Source of the DNA: Flavipsychrobacter sp.
GTDB lineage: Bacteria > Bacteroidota > Bacteroidia > Chitinophagales > Chitinophagaceae
Reading direction: 5' to 3'
NCBI GenBank assembly: GCA_017849575.1
Contig: JAFIGV010000013.1
Span: 106,556 to 170,555 of the forward strand
Length of the DNA stretch: 64,000 bases
Both the position numbers and the translations under genes were made by a program. Shown piece after piece: positions 53,490 to 62,011 of this stretch. The notes below the pieces were generated by a model. That model made no database searches. It worked only from the letters and a program-made list of their open reading frames with translations, and was not told the DNA's origin. Position 1 is the first letter of the stretch; each line of letters begins with the position of its first letter.

Positions 53490-54377
53490 TCAGGCAGCTT
53501 CAGTATTGGGTGAAATTCCGCTGGCGGGCAAGGGCGCAGGCTGCATTTGCAACTCGCGCAGCAAACTCGCCATCATCGCCTTTGGTTTCGCGGTCTTCTT
53601 TTTCGGCTTGTCGATTTCGATCGACTGAGCTACGCTGTCGTCGGCATAGCGGTAGATGCTCCATTGATGATCGTGATACTCGAGCGCCGTAAGGTTCTCG
53701 ATCCAGTCGCCGGAATTCATGTACACTACCGAGCCCGAAGAATTACTGACCGTCTTGATTTCCGGATGATGGATATGACCGCAGACCACGAAATCGTATT
53801 TGTTTTCTATAGCAATGTCGCAGACTGTAGATTCAAAACTGTTGATAAATTTCACAGCGCCCTTTACGCTGTTCTTTACCCTTTTTGAAAGCGAAATTTT
53901 CCCTCTGCCCATTTTCTCCGAGCAGAAATTAACCAGCCTGTTGATGAGGATGAGCAGATCGTACCCAACTGCACCAAGCCTTGCCAACCATTTGCTATGC
54001 TGCATCACCACATCGAAAACATCTCCATGAAAAATCCAGACCTTCTGCCCGTCTATTTTAAGCGAAAGTTTATTGGTGATCTTTAATGACCCCATACGGA
54101 AGCCCCGGAACTTACGCAGCATCTCGTCGTGGTTTCCCGGAAGGTAATACACCGGTATCTCCCGCGCCATAAAGCTGAGCAACTGCTTAACGACCATCAT
54201 ATGGGTGGCAGGCCAATAGCGTTTGGAGAACTGCCAGATGTCAATGATATCCCCATTAAGCACCACTGCTTTGGGCTTAATGCTCCGGAGATAGCGAAGC
54301 AGTTCTACTGCATGGCATCCGTAAGTACCCAAATGAATATCTGAAATCACCACCACATCAACTTCCCTTTTTGCCAT
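53490..54377 (-). CDS. Calcineurin-like metallophosphoesterase (LpxH-related)
   Basis: 295 residues. The family's metal-site motifs appear in order: SDIHLG (11-16), GDIID (41-45), PGNHDE (about 80-85), HGD (near 116) and GHIHHP (near 200). It belongs to the LpxH-like branch annotated as UDP-2,3-diacylglucosamine pyrophosphatase, but Bacteroidota members may act on other glycolipid or nucleotide substrates. The C-terminal Lys/Pro-rich tail after about residue 255 is probably unstructured. The glycosyltransferase gene follows after 10 bp. Confidence 0.85.
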   Translation of the reverse strand: MAKREVDVVVISDIHLGTYGCHAVELLRYLRSIKPKAVVLNGDIIDIWQFSKRYWPATHMMVVKQLLSFMAREIPVYYLPGNHDEMLRKFRGFRMGSLKITNKLSLKIDGQKVWIFHGDVFDVVMQHSKWLARLGAVGYDLLILINRLVNFCSEKMGRGKISLSKRVKNSVKGAVKFINSFESTVCDIAIENKYDFVVCGHIHHPEIKTVSNSSGSVVYMNSGDWIENLTALEYHDHQWSIYRYADDSVAQSIEIDKPKKKTAKPKAMMASLLRELQMQPAPLPASGISPNTEAA

Positions 54378-54483
54378 ATCTGAGCTTGCCGCCTGTTTGG
54401 TTAAGCAAAGAGAAGCAGAGCAGATGATGCAGAGATTATGCCTGCTTTATCTAAACATGATGATAAGATGAATGGAATATTAA

Positions 54484-54525
54484 GTAAAACAAACATCCCG
54501 GAAGGCTAGCTGCGTTCCGGGATGT
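54484..54525 (-). terminator. Terminator of the M13 peptidase gene
   Basis: Perfect 11-bp arms ACATCCCGGAA and TTCCGGGATGT (54493-54525). On the minus strand they are followed by TTTGTTTTA, about 20 bp after the peptidase stop. Confidence 0.82.
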
Positions 54526-54547
54526 AATCATACGGCGAGGAACGTGT

Positions 54548-56587
54548 TTACCAGAGGCGCACCCGCATACTGTCGGGCAGGTACATTTTATCTCCTGGCT
54601 TCACACCAAAGGCTTCATAAAATTCGGGCACATTGGGCATAGGGCCGTTTACCCGGAACTTTGCCGGCGAATGGACATCGGTCATCAACTGACTCGCCAT
54701 CTGCTCCTGCCTGATATTGTACATCCAGCCGAGCGCATAGCCGAGAAAGAAACGCTGTAACGGCGTAAGCCCGCTGATTTTTTCGTTCTTCTTGTAGGTA
54801 TCAGTTTTCTTAAAGGCATCGAGCCCGATCAGTATGCCTCCGAGATCGGCAAGATTCTCGCCAAGGGTTTGGCCACCTCTGATGTGTGCCGTATCTACCA
54901 CCACCATGTTGTTGAACTGGCTGACCAGCACTTTAGCGCGCTTGTTGAATTCGTCTTCGTCCTTGCTCGTCCACCAGTTCTGGAGATTTCCGTTCTCGTC
55001 ATATTGCCGGCCTTCATCGTCAAATCCGTGAGTAATCTCGTGGCCTACTGTCGATGCTGCTGCATAACCATATACCAGGGCATCATCGAGTTCTTCATCC
55101 CGGTAACCCGGTACGGTGAAAATGCCCGCAGGAAGTACGATTTCGTTGTTGGAAGGATTGTAATAAGCATTGTAGGTCTGTGGGGTCATGTCCCATTCAT
55201 CACGATCTACGGGTTTGCCCAGTTTGTTCAACTGGTATTGGTTCCACCATTCATTGGCTCTTACCATATTCAGCACGTAGGGTCCCCGGTCTATTTTCAG
55301 GCCTGAAAAATCTTTCCATTTATCAGGATAGCCCACTTTTTTTCTGATACCCGCCAGCTTGCGCAGGGCCTTCTGCCTGGTGCTATCGCTCATCCAGTCC
55401 AGCTTCTCGATGCGCTCGCGATAGGCATTCCTTACGTTTTCGACAATATCCTCATACCGCTTTTTTGCAGTGGCATCAAAATATTCTTTGGCAAACAACT
55501 GTCCCAAAGCCTCGCCCATTGCATCCTCCTCTGCGTCTATCACCCTTTTCCAGCGGGGCTTTTGCGCTTCCGCACCCCGTATCCTTTTACTGTAAAAATC
55601 AAAGCTGGCGGTCACTACTTCCTGGTTCAGATAAGGCGCAAAAGAGCGCAGCAGATGAAAGGACATATAGTCTTTCAGTGTCTGCAGATCGGTGCCGGCT
55701 ATCAGTTTTCCAAGCGCGGTGTAAAACTCCGGCTGTCCTACGATCACCGTATCCACGCCCTGGGCACCCATTTGTTTGATCTGCTCCGTCCAGTTCACTT
55801 CTGGCGACAACTTATTTAAGGCTGCCACCGACATCCTGTTGTAGTTTTTGTACGGATCGCGCAGGGCTTCCAGCGTTCTTGAATTCTTTGCCAGAGCGGT
55901 TTCAAACTTAATAATCCCATCCGCTTTTGCCCGGGCGGCAGAGGTATCATAGCCCAAAAATCCGAGCATCTGAGCTACATAGGCCGGGTATGCCTCGCGA
56001 ATCTTTCGGGTACGATCGTCGGTATTAAAATAATAATCGCGACCAGGCATTCCCAGTCCACCCTGATATAAGGTGTAAACCATTTCCGTACTGTTCTTTG
56101 CATCCTGCGTTACAAAGTCGCCGAAGAAAACGCCGACACCCAGCGTGTGCAAATGCGCTGCGGTGCGCATCAGGCCCGCGACATCTTGTGCCCCACTGAT
56201 GCGGTCGAATTCGTCTTTAAGCGGTTGTATTCCCAGCTTCTCTATCGAGGCCGTGTCCATGCCGCTATACCAGAAATCGCCAATTTGCTGATCGGTTCCG
56301 GCAGTCGCCTTCTTTTGTGCTGCCTCCTCATTGATCTTGCGCAGCCGCTCATAGAGCTCCGCCTGCACCAATTGACCAATGCCCCAACTCGTTTGGTCGG
56401 CAGGTATCTTATTGGCACTCAGCCAGGCTCCTTCTGCATACTGAAAAAAGTCTGCTGCGGGACTTACCGTAGTATCGAGGTTGGCCCGCAGGATATCGCT
56501 ATGTTGCTCAGTCTTTGCCGTATCCGACGGTTGGCAGGAGGCCAGCGTGGCGATAACTGCTGCACCGGCTACAATATTCTTGTACAT
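54548..56587 (-). CDS. M13-family zinc endopeptidase lipoprotein (neprilysin/PepO-like)
   Basis: 679 residues. Lipobox LASC (Cys18) follows a short signal peptide. The zinc site is HEITH (516-520) in VGHEITHGFDDEGRQYD, the third ligand is Glu in GENLADLGG near residue 575, and NAYYNPSNNEIVLPAGI contains the substrate-binding NAYY motif. The end reads MPNVPEFYEAFGVKPGDKMY, also typical. It cleaves oligopeptides, probably at the outer membrane or in the periplasm. It is single-gene and has its own terminator. Confidence 0.95.
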   Translation of the reverse strand: MYKNIVAGAAVIATLASCQPSDTAKTEQHSDILRANLDTTVSPAADFFQYAEGAWLSANKIPADQTSWGIGQLVQAELYERLRKINEEAAQKKATAGTDQQIGDFWYSGMDTASIEKLGIQPLKDEFDRISGAQDVAGLMRTAAHLHTLGVGVFFGDFVTQDAKNSTEMVYTLYQGGLGMPGRDYYFNTDDRTRKIREAYPAYVAQMLGFLGYDTSAARAKADGIIKFETALAKNSRTLEALRDPYKNYNRMSVAALNKLSPEVNWTEQIKQMGAQGVDTVIVGQPEFYTALGKLIAGTDLQTLKDYMSFHLLRSFAPYLNQEVVTASFDFYSKRIRGAEAQKPRWKRVIDAEEDAMGEALGQLFAKEYFDATAKKRYEDIVENVRNAYRERIEKLDWMSDSTRQKALRKLAGIRKKVGYPDKWKDFSGLKIDRGPYVLNMVRANEWWNQYQLNKLGKPVDRDEWDMTPQTYNAYYNPSNNEIVLPAGIFTVPGYRDEELDDALVYGYAAASTVGHEITHGFDDEGRQYDENGNLQNWWTSKDEDEFNKRAKVLVSQFNNMVVVDTAHIRGGQTLGENLADLGGILIGLDAFKKTDTYKKNEKISGLTPLQRFFLGYALGWMYNIRQEQMASQLMTDVHSPAKFRVNGPMPNVPEFYEAFGVKPGDKMYLPDSMRVRLW

Positions 56588-56641
56588 GTGTGTGAATTAT
56601 AAAGTGTGAAATTAGGTTGTTTTAGAAAGTTTATTCGGGTT

Positions 56642-56902
56642 TTACGGGGTTATAAAACGGGGGAATTGCCATACAAAAAAGTGCGGCGAACCCGCACCTT
56701 TCTCATCGTACAGAATATTCTGTCGTTCTACCAGGACTTTCCTGGTGACATCGGCACCCGCCTGATTGACTTCAATCCAATAAGCTCCTGCGGGCAAGGC
56801 GTGCAGGTCAAAGTAACCGATAGTGCTGCCCTGATAATTGATCGTGGAAGAAATTTTTCTGCCGTACCTATCCGCCGTGCAAATATTCGACTCACTATTG
56901 TG
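56642..56902 (-). pseudogene. Open frame resembling a T9SS sorting domain, without a start codon
   Basis: 86 codons between a TAG at 56903-56905 and a TAA at 56642-56644 contain no ATG, GTG or TTG near the beginning. The translation resembles a type-A domain: TADRYGRKISSTI, then DLHALPAGAYWIEVNQAG, then TRKVLVERQN, followed by a hydrophobic end. It may be a remnant of a larger T9SS gene, a gene with a rare start, or carry a sequencing error. It sits between the M13 gene and the divergent GNAT gene. Confidence 0.5.
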
Positions 56903-56965
56903 CTACTCAACTAATTCACACCAAAATTCCCCCGGCACGTTATTATGATGACGATAATTTTGGGC

Positions 56966-57811
56966 ATGCAATTCAAAAGTCTGCAGCATACCACCCTGGC
57001 GGAAATAACTGAAACATTTAATGACGCATTCTCTGCATACGAAATACCCATGCAGCATACCGAAGAAAGCCTGCGGCGAAAACTAGAGATCGAGGATATA
57101 GACCTGCAACTTTCAGTGGGCGCCTTCGACGGAGACCAGCTTGGCGGCTTTATTTTTTTCGGCATAGACCGCAATCTGAACGGGAGGGTGACCGCATGGG
57201 ACGGAGGTACGGGGGTACGAGCAGCCTACCGGGGAAGACAGATCACACAAAAGCTTTTCGGATTTGCACTGCCCCTGTTGCGGAAGCAAGGCGTACAATG
57301 CATATTGCTCGAAGTATTAGAAAACAACAGCACAGCACGAAACATTTATTCCGGCTTAGGGTTCAGCCTACTAAGGCGGCTCAATGCCTATAAAGGAAAT
57401 ATCTTGAGCACAAAAAATATCCCTTTTCAAATTGAAAACCTGACCGGGGCAGACGAAACCTTGGAGCATGCGCTTGGTGACTTTTTGCCGGCCTGGCAGC
57501 AAAGCCACAAACGAATCCAAAATGCTGGCGAAGCTGTACAAACTATTGGGATCGTGGATGATGCCTATCAGCCCATTGCCTATGCACGGTTTCGTCCTGA
57601 AGACGGACGTGTGTTACAATTTGCGGTCCATCCCGCACACCGGCGGAAAGGTATGGGCACAGCGATTTTTACACACATCGCCGCCCGGGTAGCCGGACCC
57701 GTTTCGGTGGTCAATGTTGATGAGCACTGCGAGTCCTGCGCCGCTTTTCTCACCGCTATGGGTTTGCACCCCTTCATTAGTCAATATGAAATGGCACTTG
57801 AATTGAGTTGA
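56966..57811 (+). CDS. Tandem GNAT acetyltransferase
   Basis: 281 residues from the ATG at 56966 (MQFKSLQHTTLAEITETF); the earlier ATG at 56945 adds seven residues. Two GNAT units: the first (about 1-145) has VRAAYRGRQITQKLF as the acetyl-CoA-binding loop and ENNSTARNIYSGLGF. The second (about 155-281) has FAVHPAHRRKGMGTAIF and VDEHCESCAAFLTAMGL. The first half may be the catalytic one or both may be active. Its target is unknown. Repeat block 3 begins 22 bp after the stop. Confidence 0.9.
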   Translation: MQFKSLQHTTLAEITETFNDAFSAYEIPMQHTEESLRRKLEIEDIDLQLSVGAFDGDQLGGFIFFGIDRNLNGRVTAWDGGTGVRAAYRGRQITQKLFGFALPLLRKQGVQCILLEVLENNSTARNIYSGLGFSLLRRLNAYKGNILSTKNIPFQIENLTGADETLEHALGDFLPAWQQSHKRIQNAGEAVQTIGIVDDAYQPIAYARFRPEDGRVLQFAVHPAHRRKGMGTAIFTHIAARVAGPVSVVNVDEHCESCAAFLTAMGLHPFISQYEMALELS

Positions 57812-57833
57812 AGGCTGATGAAGAAGCACTCAT

Positions 57834-58795
57834 TTGATTTGAAAATTTGAAGATAATTTGCCAATAAGCTAATTAGCCGATTAGCCAATGGGGTAAATGA
57901 ATTTGAAGATTTGAAGATAATTAGACAATGAGCCAATTCGGCAATTTGCCAATGGATTTGAAGATAATTTGCCAATAAGCTAACGAGCCGATTAGCCAAT
58001 ATTTGGGCGGGTTTGAAAGTCGGACAACATCCTACTTTACAACTTCACAATTGCTGAAGAATGAATTTTCGTCCAGCCCATGATGGCGCCTTTTTCCTGC
58101 TTTGACTACGATGATAAAATAGCGGCAGCAAAGAAATGGCTATAAGCTCAATAGCTACTTCCAACTCTGGTCAGGAAAACCAGCGCCATGGCGGGAAGTA
58201 GAAAAGTGCGCGAACAGCGCCGAGCCTGCGGAAAGCGGCGGAGCAATCGCTTTTCGCGGTCTTTTTCTTTTGCTTCTTTTCTTTTGGACCAGCAAAAGAA
58301 AAGAAGAATGTATTTTGATTTGAAGACAATTAGCCGATGAGCTAATGAGCCGATTAGCCAATGGGGTAAATGAATTTGAAGATTTGAAGACAATTAGACA
58401 ATGAGCCAATTCGGCAATTTGCCAATGGATTTGAAGATAATTTGCCAATAAGCTAATGAGCCGATTAGCCAATGTTGGATAGGACTTGAAAGCCGGTCAA
58501 CAACCAACTTTACAAATCCACAAATTCGCGACTTTACGATTTTACAACTTTACAAATCCCCACTTTACATTCTTACAAAAAAACAAATCAACAGATAAAC
58601 AGATAAACAATAAACCCAACAGATGTCTCACTTCGCTGCTGCCTTGCACAATGGCTACCGCCAGCAGCTCACTCGACATGACGGCCTTGATGTGAGTTAT
58701 GAGCAGGCTTCAACGGACGAACCACTATTCGACTGACAACTTCACATCTTCACAAAAAAACAAATCAACAACAAAACAAATCAACAACAAAAGCA
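57834..58795. repeat. Repeat block 3 (modules A, B and D, with a 14-bp-arm hairpin)
   Basis: A-type units occupy 57834-57993 and 58313-58475. The tail AGCCAATATTTGGGCGGG starts at 57994 as in block 2. Between them, 58029-58312 is unrelated sequence holding arms CTTCTTTTCTTTTG (58273-58286) and CAAAAGAAAAGAAG (58293-58306). Then come B tracts and a D copy (58621-58740). B again reaches the stop codon of the minus-strand RF3 gene at 58796, with a few bases between. No gene is supported in 57812-58795. Confidence 0.85.
58273..58306. repeat. Perfect 14-bp-arm inverted repeat with 6-nt loop
   Basis: Arms CTTCTTTTCTTTTG and CAAAAGAAAAGAAG enclose GACCAG. It has no gene immediately upstream on either strand that it would terminate; similar purine/pyrimidine hairpins are dispersed in many bacterial genomes. 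Confidence 0.7.
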
Positions 58796-60388
58796 TCAAG
58801 CCATTTGGGTCTTAAACTCACTGGTGAAGTGGAATTCAATATCGGGATTGTTTTGGCGCTCGGTATTGAGGAACCATTCGCTTTGGGCAAGATAGACAAG
58901 GTTGCCATCTTTGTCTTCCATGATATTTGCCTGTTTGAAGCGGATAAAATCTTCCACTTTCTTTTTATCGCCGGTGATCCAGCAAGCCTTGTAAAAGCTT
59001 AACGGAACGAAGGAACAAGATGCTCCATATTCCTGCAACAGACGATATTGAATTACCTCAAACTGCAGTTCGCCGACGCAGCCAATGATCTTCCGGTTGC
59101 CGCCATGTTGCGTAAAGAGTTGGGCCACGCCTTCGTCGGTAAGCTGCCTGATACCTTTGTCGAGTTGCTTGGTCTTCATAGGATCTTTATTCACCAGCTC
59201 TTTAAACAACTCGGGCGAAAAGGTGGGAATACCGGTAAACTGCAGCTCTTCGCCTTCTGTAAGCGTGTCGCCGATCTTAAAATTGCCGGTATCAAACAGG
59301 CCCACTACATCGCCGGGGAATGCTTCTTCGATCACATCTTTTTCGCGTGCCAGGAAAGAATACGGATTGCTAAAGCGCACATCCTTATCGAGGCGGGTAT
59401 GATGAAAATAAGTATTGCGCCCAAACCTGCCGGAACAGACCCTTAAGAAAGCGATACGGTCGCGGTGGCGTGGATCGAGATTGGCGTGGATTTTAAATAT
59501 AAAACCTGTAAACTTATCCTCGTCGGGACTTACAAAACGCTTGTCGGTCATACGACCCAAGGGCACCGGAGCAATGCGAATAAACGTATCGAGCAGCTCT
59601 TTTACTCCAAAATTGTTGACTGCGGAACCGAAGAATACAGGTGCGATAGCGCCCTTCAGATAGGCCTCCGTATCGAGTTCGCCATAGACGCCTTCCAGAA
59701 GCTCTACGTCTTCTCTCAGTTGTTGTGCATCGCGCTCTCCGACTTTTTGATCGAGCAAATGATCGGACAGGTCTGGTATCGGCAATGTATTTTCTTCTGT
59801 AGCTTTCTGATTAGCCGTAAACAGGTTCAGGCTCTTATCAAAAAGATTATACACTCCTTTAAAATCTTTACCCATGTTAATCGGCCAGGACAAAGGATGC
59901 AGCGCTATCTTCAGTTCCTTTTCTATTTCATCCAGCAGATCGAAGGGATATTTTCCATCGCGATCCATTTTATTCACAAACACGATTACCGGAGTGTCGC
60001 GCATGCGGCAGACTTCCATCAGTTTGCGGGTTTGTTCTTCCACTCCGTTCACGCTGTCAATCACGAGGATTACACTATCCACCGCAGTAAGCGTGCGATA
60101 GGTATCTTCAGCAAAGTCCTTGTGACCTGGTGTATCGAGCAGATTGATCAGTACGTTCTTATACTCAAAGCTCATCACCGATGTAGCGACTGAGATACCG
60201 CGCTGACGCTCGATTTCCATAAAATCGCTCGTAGCATGCTTCTTGATTTTATTACTTTTCACAGCACCGGCCACCTGGATGGCGCCGCCAAACAACAGCA
60301 ATTTTTCGGTGAGTGTGGTCTTACCGGCATCGGGGTGCGAGATGATGGCAAAAGTTCTTCTCCGGCTTATTTCTTTTTCGTAGCTCAT
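58796..60388 (-). CDS. prfC: Peptide chain release factor 3
   Basis: 530 residues, normal length. A GTPase that recycles RF1 and RF2 from the ribosome. GTP-binding motifs: [15 protein letters not shown] (G1), [14 protein letters not shown] (switch I), [16 protein letters not shown] (G3) and VFVNKMDRD (G4). The RF3-specific C-terminus includes [20 protein letters not shown]. It is transcribed alone; its stop lies beside repeat block 3. TGAATTTTG about 30 nt upstream is one mismatch from a -7 box. Confidence 0.97.
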   Translation of the reverse strand: MSYEKEISRRRTFAIISHPDAGKTTLTEKLLLFGGAIQVAGAVKSNKIKKHATSDFMEIERQRGISVATSVMSFEYKNVLINLLDTPGHKDFAEDTYRTLTAVDSVILVIDSVNGVEEQTRKLMEVCRMRDTPVIVFVNKMDRDGKYPFDLLDEIEKELKIALHPLSWPINMGKDFKGVYNLFDKSLNLFTANQKATEENTLPIPDLSDHLLDQKVGERDAQQLREDVELLEGVYGELDTEAYLKGAIAPVFFGSAVNNFGVKELLDTFIRIAPVPLGRMTDKRFVSPDEDKFTGFIFKIHANLDPRHRDRIAFLRVCSGRFGRNTYFHHTRLDKDVRFSNPYSFLAREKDVIEEAFPGDVVGLFDTGNFKIGDTLTEGEELQFTGIPTFSPELFKELVNKDPMKTKQLDKGIRQLTDEGVAQLFTQHGGNRKIIGCVGELQFEVIQYRLLQEYGASCSFVPLSFYKACWITGDKKKVEDFIRFKQANIMEDKDGNLVYLAQSEWFLNTERQNNPDIEFHFTSEFKTQMA

Positions 60389-60464
60389 TTCTCAATAAGA
60401 GCGGCAAAATTCAGAAAAAACAGGGAGTAAAGACTAAATATTATTGCCCCGCACAAAAACTACA

Positions 60465-60493
60465 TTGATTATCTGAGTTGGATATTAGATTTG
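60465..60493 (+). promoter_or_regulatory. Promoter TTG-N18-TAnnTTTG
   Basis: TTG (60465-60467) and TAGATTTG (60486-60493) are 18 bases apart, near the Bacteroidota consensus, 19 bp before the ATG at 60513. Confidence 0.6.
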
Positions 60494-60512
60494 CTGTCAA
60501 AGCATAAGGCGC

Positions 60513-61079
60513 ATGGAAATGACCCGGCTACAAGACGATCTGCTTAATGACTTTACCGAACAAAAGCAGGTGATGGTAGAACAGATAGAATTGTTCGACC
60601 CGCTGGCCACATCTCTTCGAAAAAAAGCAGCCTCGAGGCTGATGCCCAAAGCCTTGCTCATTATTCTGGAAATAGTATGCTTTCTCTGCTCGGCCGGCAT
60701 GATCGTCCTGATGGTACAGATGCGCCATATTACGCCCTTCCGGTCACTGTCGAAGCTGCGCTATTTGCATCAGCTTTCCGACCTCTCGCACCTGCGTGAG
60801 GCAGAGTACCTGAGCCTGAGCGTGTATCTTTTTGCAGGTGCCATAGCTATATTATTGTTCATCGCCGGGGTAATGCTGCATTACCTCATGCTTAAGAACA
60901 ACATTCTGAGGATTGCCCGCAGTAATGTCATGATCCTTACAGCCCAGCATCTAAGAAGAAAAGCGAGTATTGAAATGCTGGAACAAAGGCATCTGCTCGA
61001 TCTTCCCTCTTTTGGAGGCCCGGTGAGCGCACGAGCTGTCCTTGAGCCCGACCCCGAAACCGCCGATAAAGATCTATAG
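60513..61079 (+). CDS. Membrane protein of unknown function
   Basis: 188 residues. Two membrane helices (about 48-67 and 103-124) separated by a 35-residue loop with charged and Leu-rich segments (LSKLRYLHQLSDLSHLREAEYL). Both termini are probably cytoplasmic; the N-terminal 40 residues are acidic and amphipathic. I do not recognise a family. A consensus promoter lies upstream, and the next gene has its own promoter directly after the stop. Confidence 0.7.
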   Translation: MEMTRLQDDLLNDFTEQKQVMVEQIELFDPLATSLRKKAASRLMPKALLIILEIVCFLCSAGMIVLMVQMRHITPFRSLSKLRYLHQLSDLSHLREAEYLSLSVYLFAGAIAILLFIAGVMLHYLMLKNNILRIARSNVMILTAQHLRRKASIEMLEQRHLLDLPSFGGPVSARAVLEPDPETADKDL

Positions 61080-61080
61080 T

Positions 61081-61088
61081 TACCTTTG
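61081..61088 (+). promoter_or_regulatory. -7 box for the purine nucleoside phosphorylase gene
   Basis: TACCTTTG matches TAnnTTTG exactly, begins 2 bp after the previous stop codon and ends 12 bp before the ATG at 61101. It excludes the upstream TTG start at 61086, which overlaps it. Confidence 0.55.
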
Positions 61089-61100
61089 CACCCGCTATTT

Positions 61101-61922
61101 ATGACCAACTTATTCGAAAAAATTCAGGAGACCGCAGCATTTATACGGTCGAAGGTAAAGGCTACACCCCGTGTAGGCATCATATTGGGAAGCGGCCTCG
61201 GCGGGCTCATTGACCTCGTCGTGAAGGAGGCCGAAATAAGCTATGGCGATCTGCCCCACTTTCCTGTTTCTACCGTGCAGGGCCATGCCGGCAAGCTGGT
61301 TTTCGGCAAGCTGGGAGAACAGAGCGTTATGCTGATGGCCGGGCGTTTCCATTACTACGAAGGATACGACATGCAGGAAGTGACCTTTCCTGTCCGGGTA
61401 ATGAAAGCATTAGGCATCGAAACGCTGATTGTATCTAACGCGGCTGGGGGGATGAATACAAGCTATCAGGTGGGCGATCTGGTGATCATCAAAGATCATA
61501 TCAACTTATTTCCCGAACATCCGCTACGTGGCCCCAACGATGAACGTTTAGGCGTGCGTTTTCAGGATATGAGCGAGCCCTACGATCTTCAGCTCATCAC
61601 TATGGCGCAGAAAATTGCACAGAGCAAAAATCTGCGGGTACATACAGGCGTGTATGCCGGACTACAGGGCCCAACTTTCGAAACCCGCGCCGAATATAAG
61701 TGGCTGCATGTAATTGGTGCCGACGTGGTAGGCATGAGCACGGTGCCGGAGGTAATTGTTGCCCGGCATGGGAACATGAAAGTGTTTGCCGCCAGTGTGG
61801 TAACTGACCTGGGTATCCGCGATGAACTCAATACGATTTCGCACGAGGAGGTGCTTGCCGCCGCCAATGCTGCCGCTCCCCTACTGGCAGGTCTGGTAGC
61901 AGATCTCGTTAGCGAATTATAA
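61101..61922 (+). CDS. Purine nucleoside phosphorylase (PNP class)
   Basis: 273 residues from the ATG at 61101. It cleaves purine (deoxy)nucleosides with phosphate. Motifs: GIILGSGLGGL (phosphate site), STVQGHAGKLVFG, MLMAGRFHYYEGYDM, VSNAAGGMN, GPTFETRAEYKWL, GADVVGMSTVPEVIVARH and TDLGI with Asn-type base recognition expected near the end (SHEEVL). This is the trimeric mammalian-like class. It stands between a membrane protein gene and a di-heme peroxidase gene. Confidence 0.95.
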   Translation: MTNLFEKIQETAAFIRSKVKATPRVGIILGSGLGGLIDLVVKEAEISYGDLPHFPVSTVQGHAGKLVFGKLGEQSVMLMAGRFHYYEGYDMQEVTFPVRVMKALGIETLIVSNAAGGMNTSYQVGDLVIIKDHINLFPEHPLRGPNDERLGVRFQDMSEPYDLQLITMAQKIAQSKNLRVHTGVYAGLQGPTFETRAEYKWLHVIGADVVGMSTVPEVIVARHGNMKVFAASVVTDLGIRDELNTISHEEVLAAANAAAPLLAGLVADLVSEL

Positions 61923-62011
61923 AGAAACGCCATTTTGCTGCGGGCAGGTACATAACCACAATCATACAGGAAGTGTGGACTTAAGATGAGCACCTGTTGT
62001 ATTTTTATACC

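Noticed and set aside
56606..56914. 102-residue plus-strand frame and a 60-residue minus-strand frame
   Set aside because: The other minus-strand frame in this interval has recognisable T9SS-domain sequence, so these are shadows.
57834..58795. Insertion-sequence remnant in repeat block 3
   Set aside because: No terminal inverted repeats with target duplications and no transposase-like frame; the modules are shared with blocks that also lack them.
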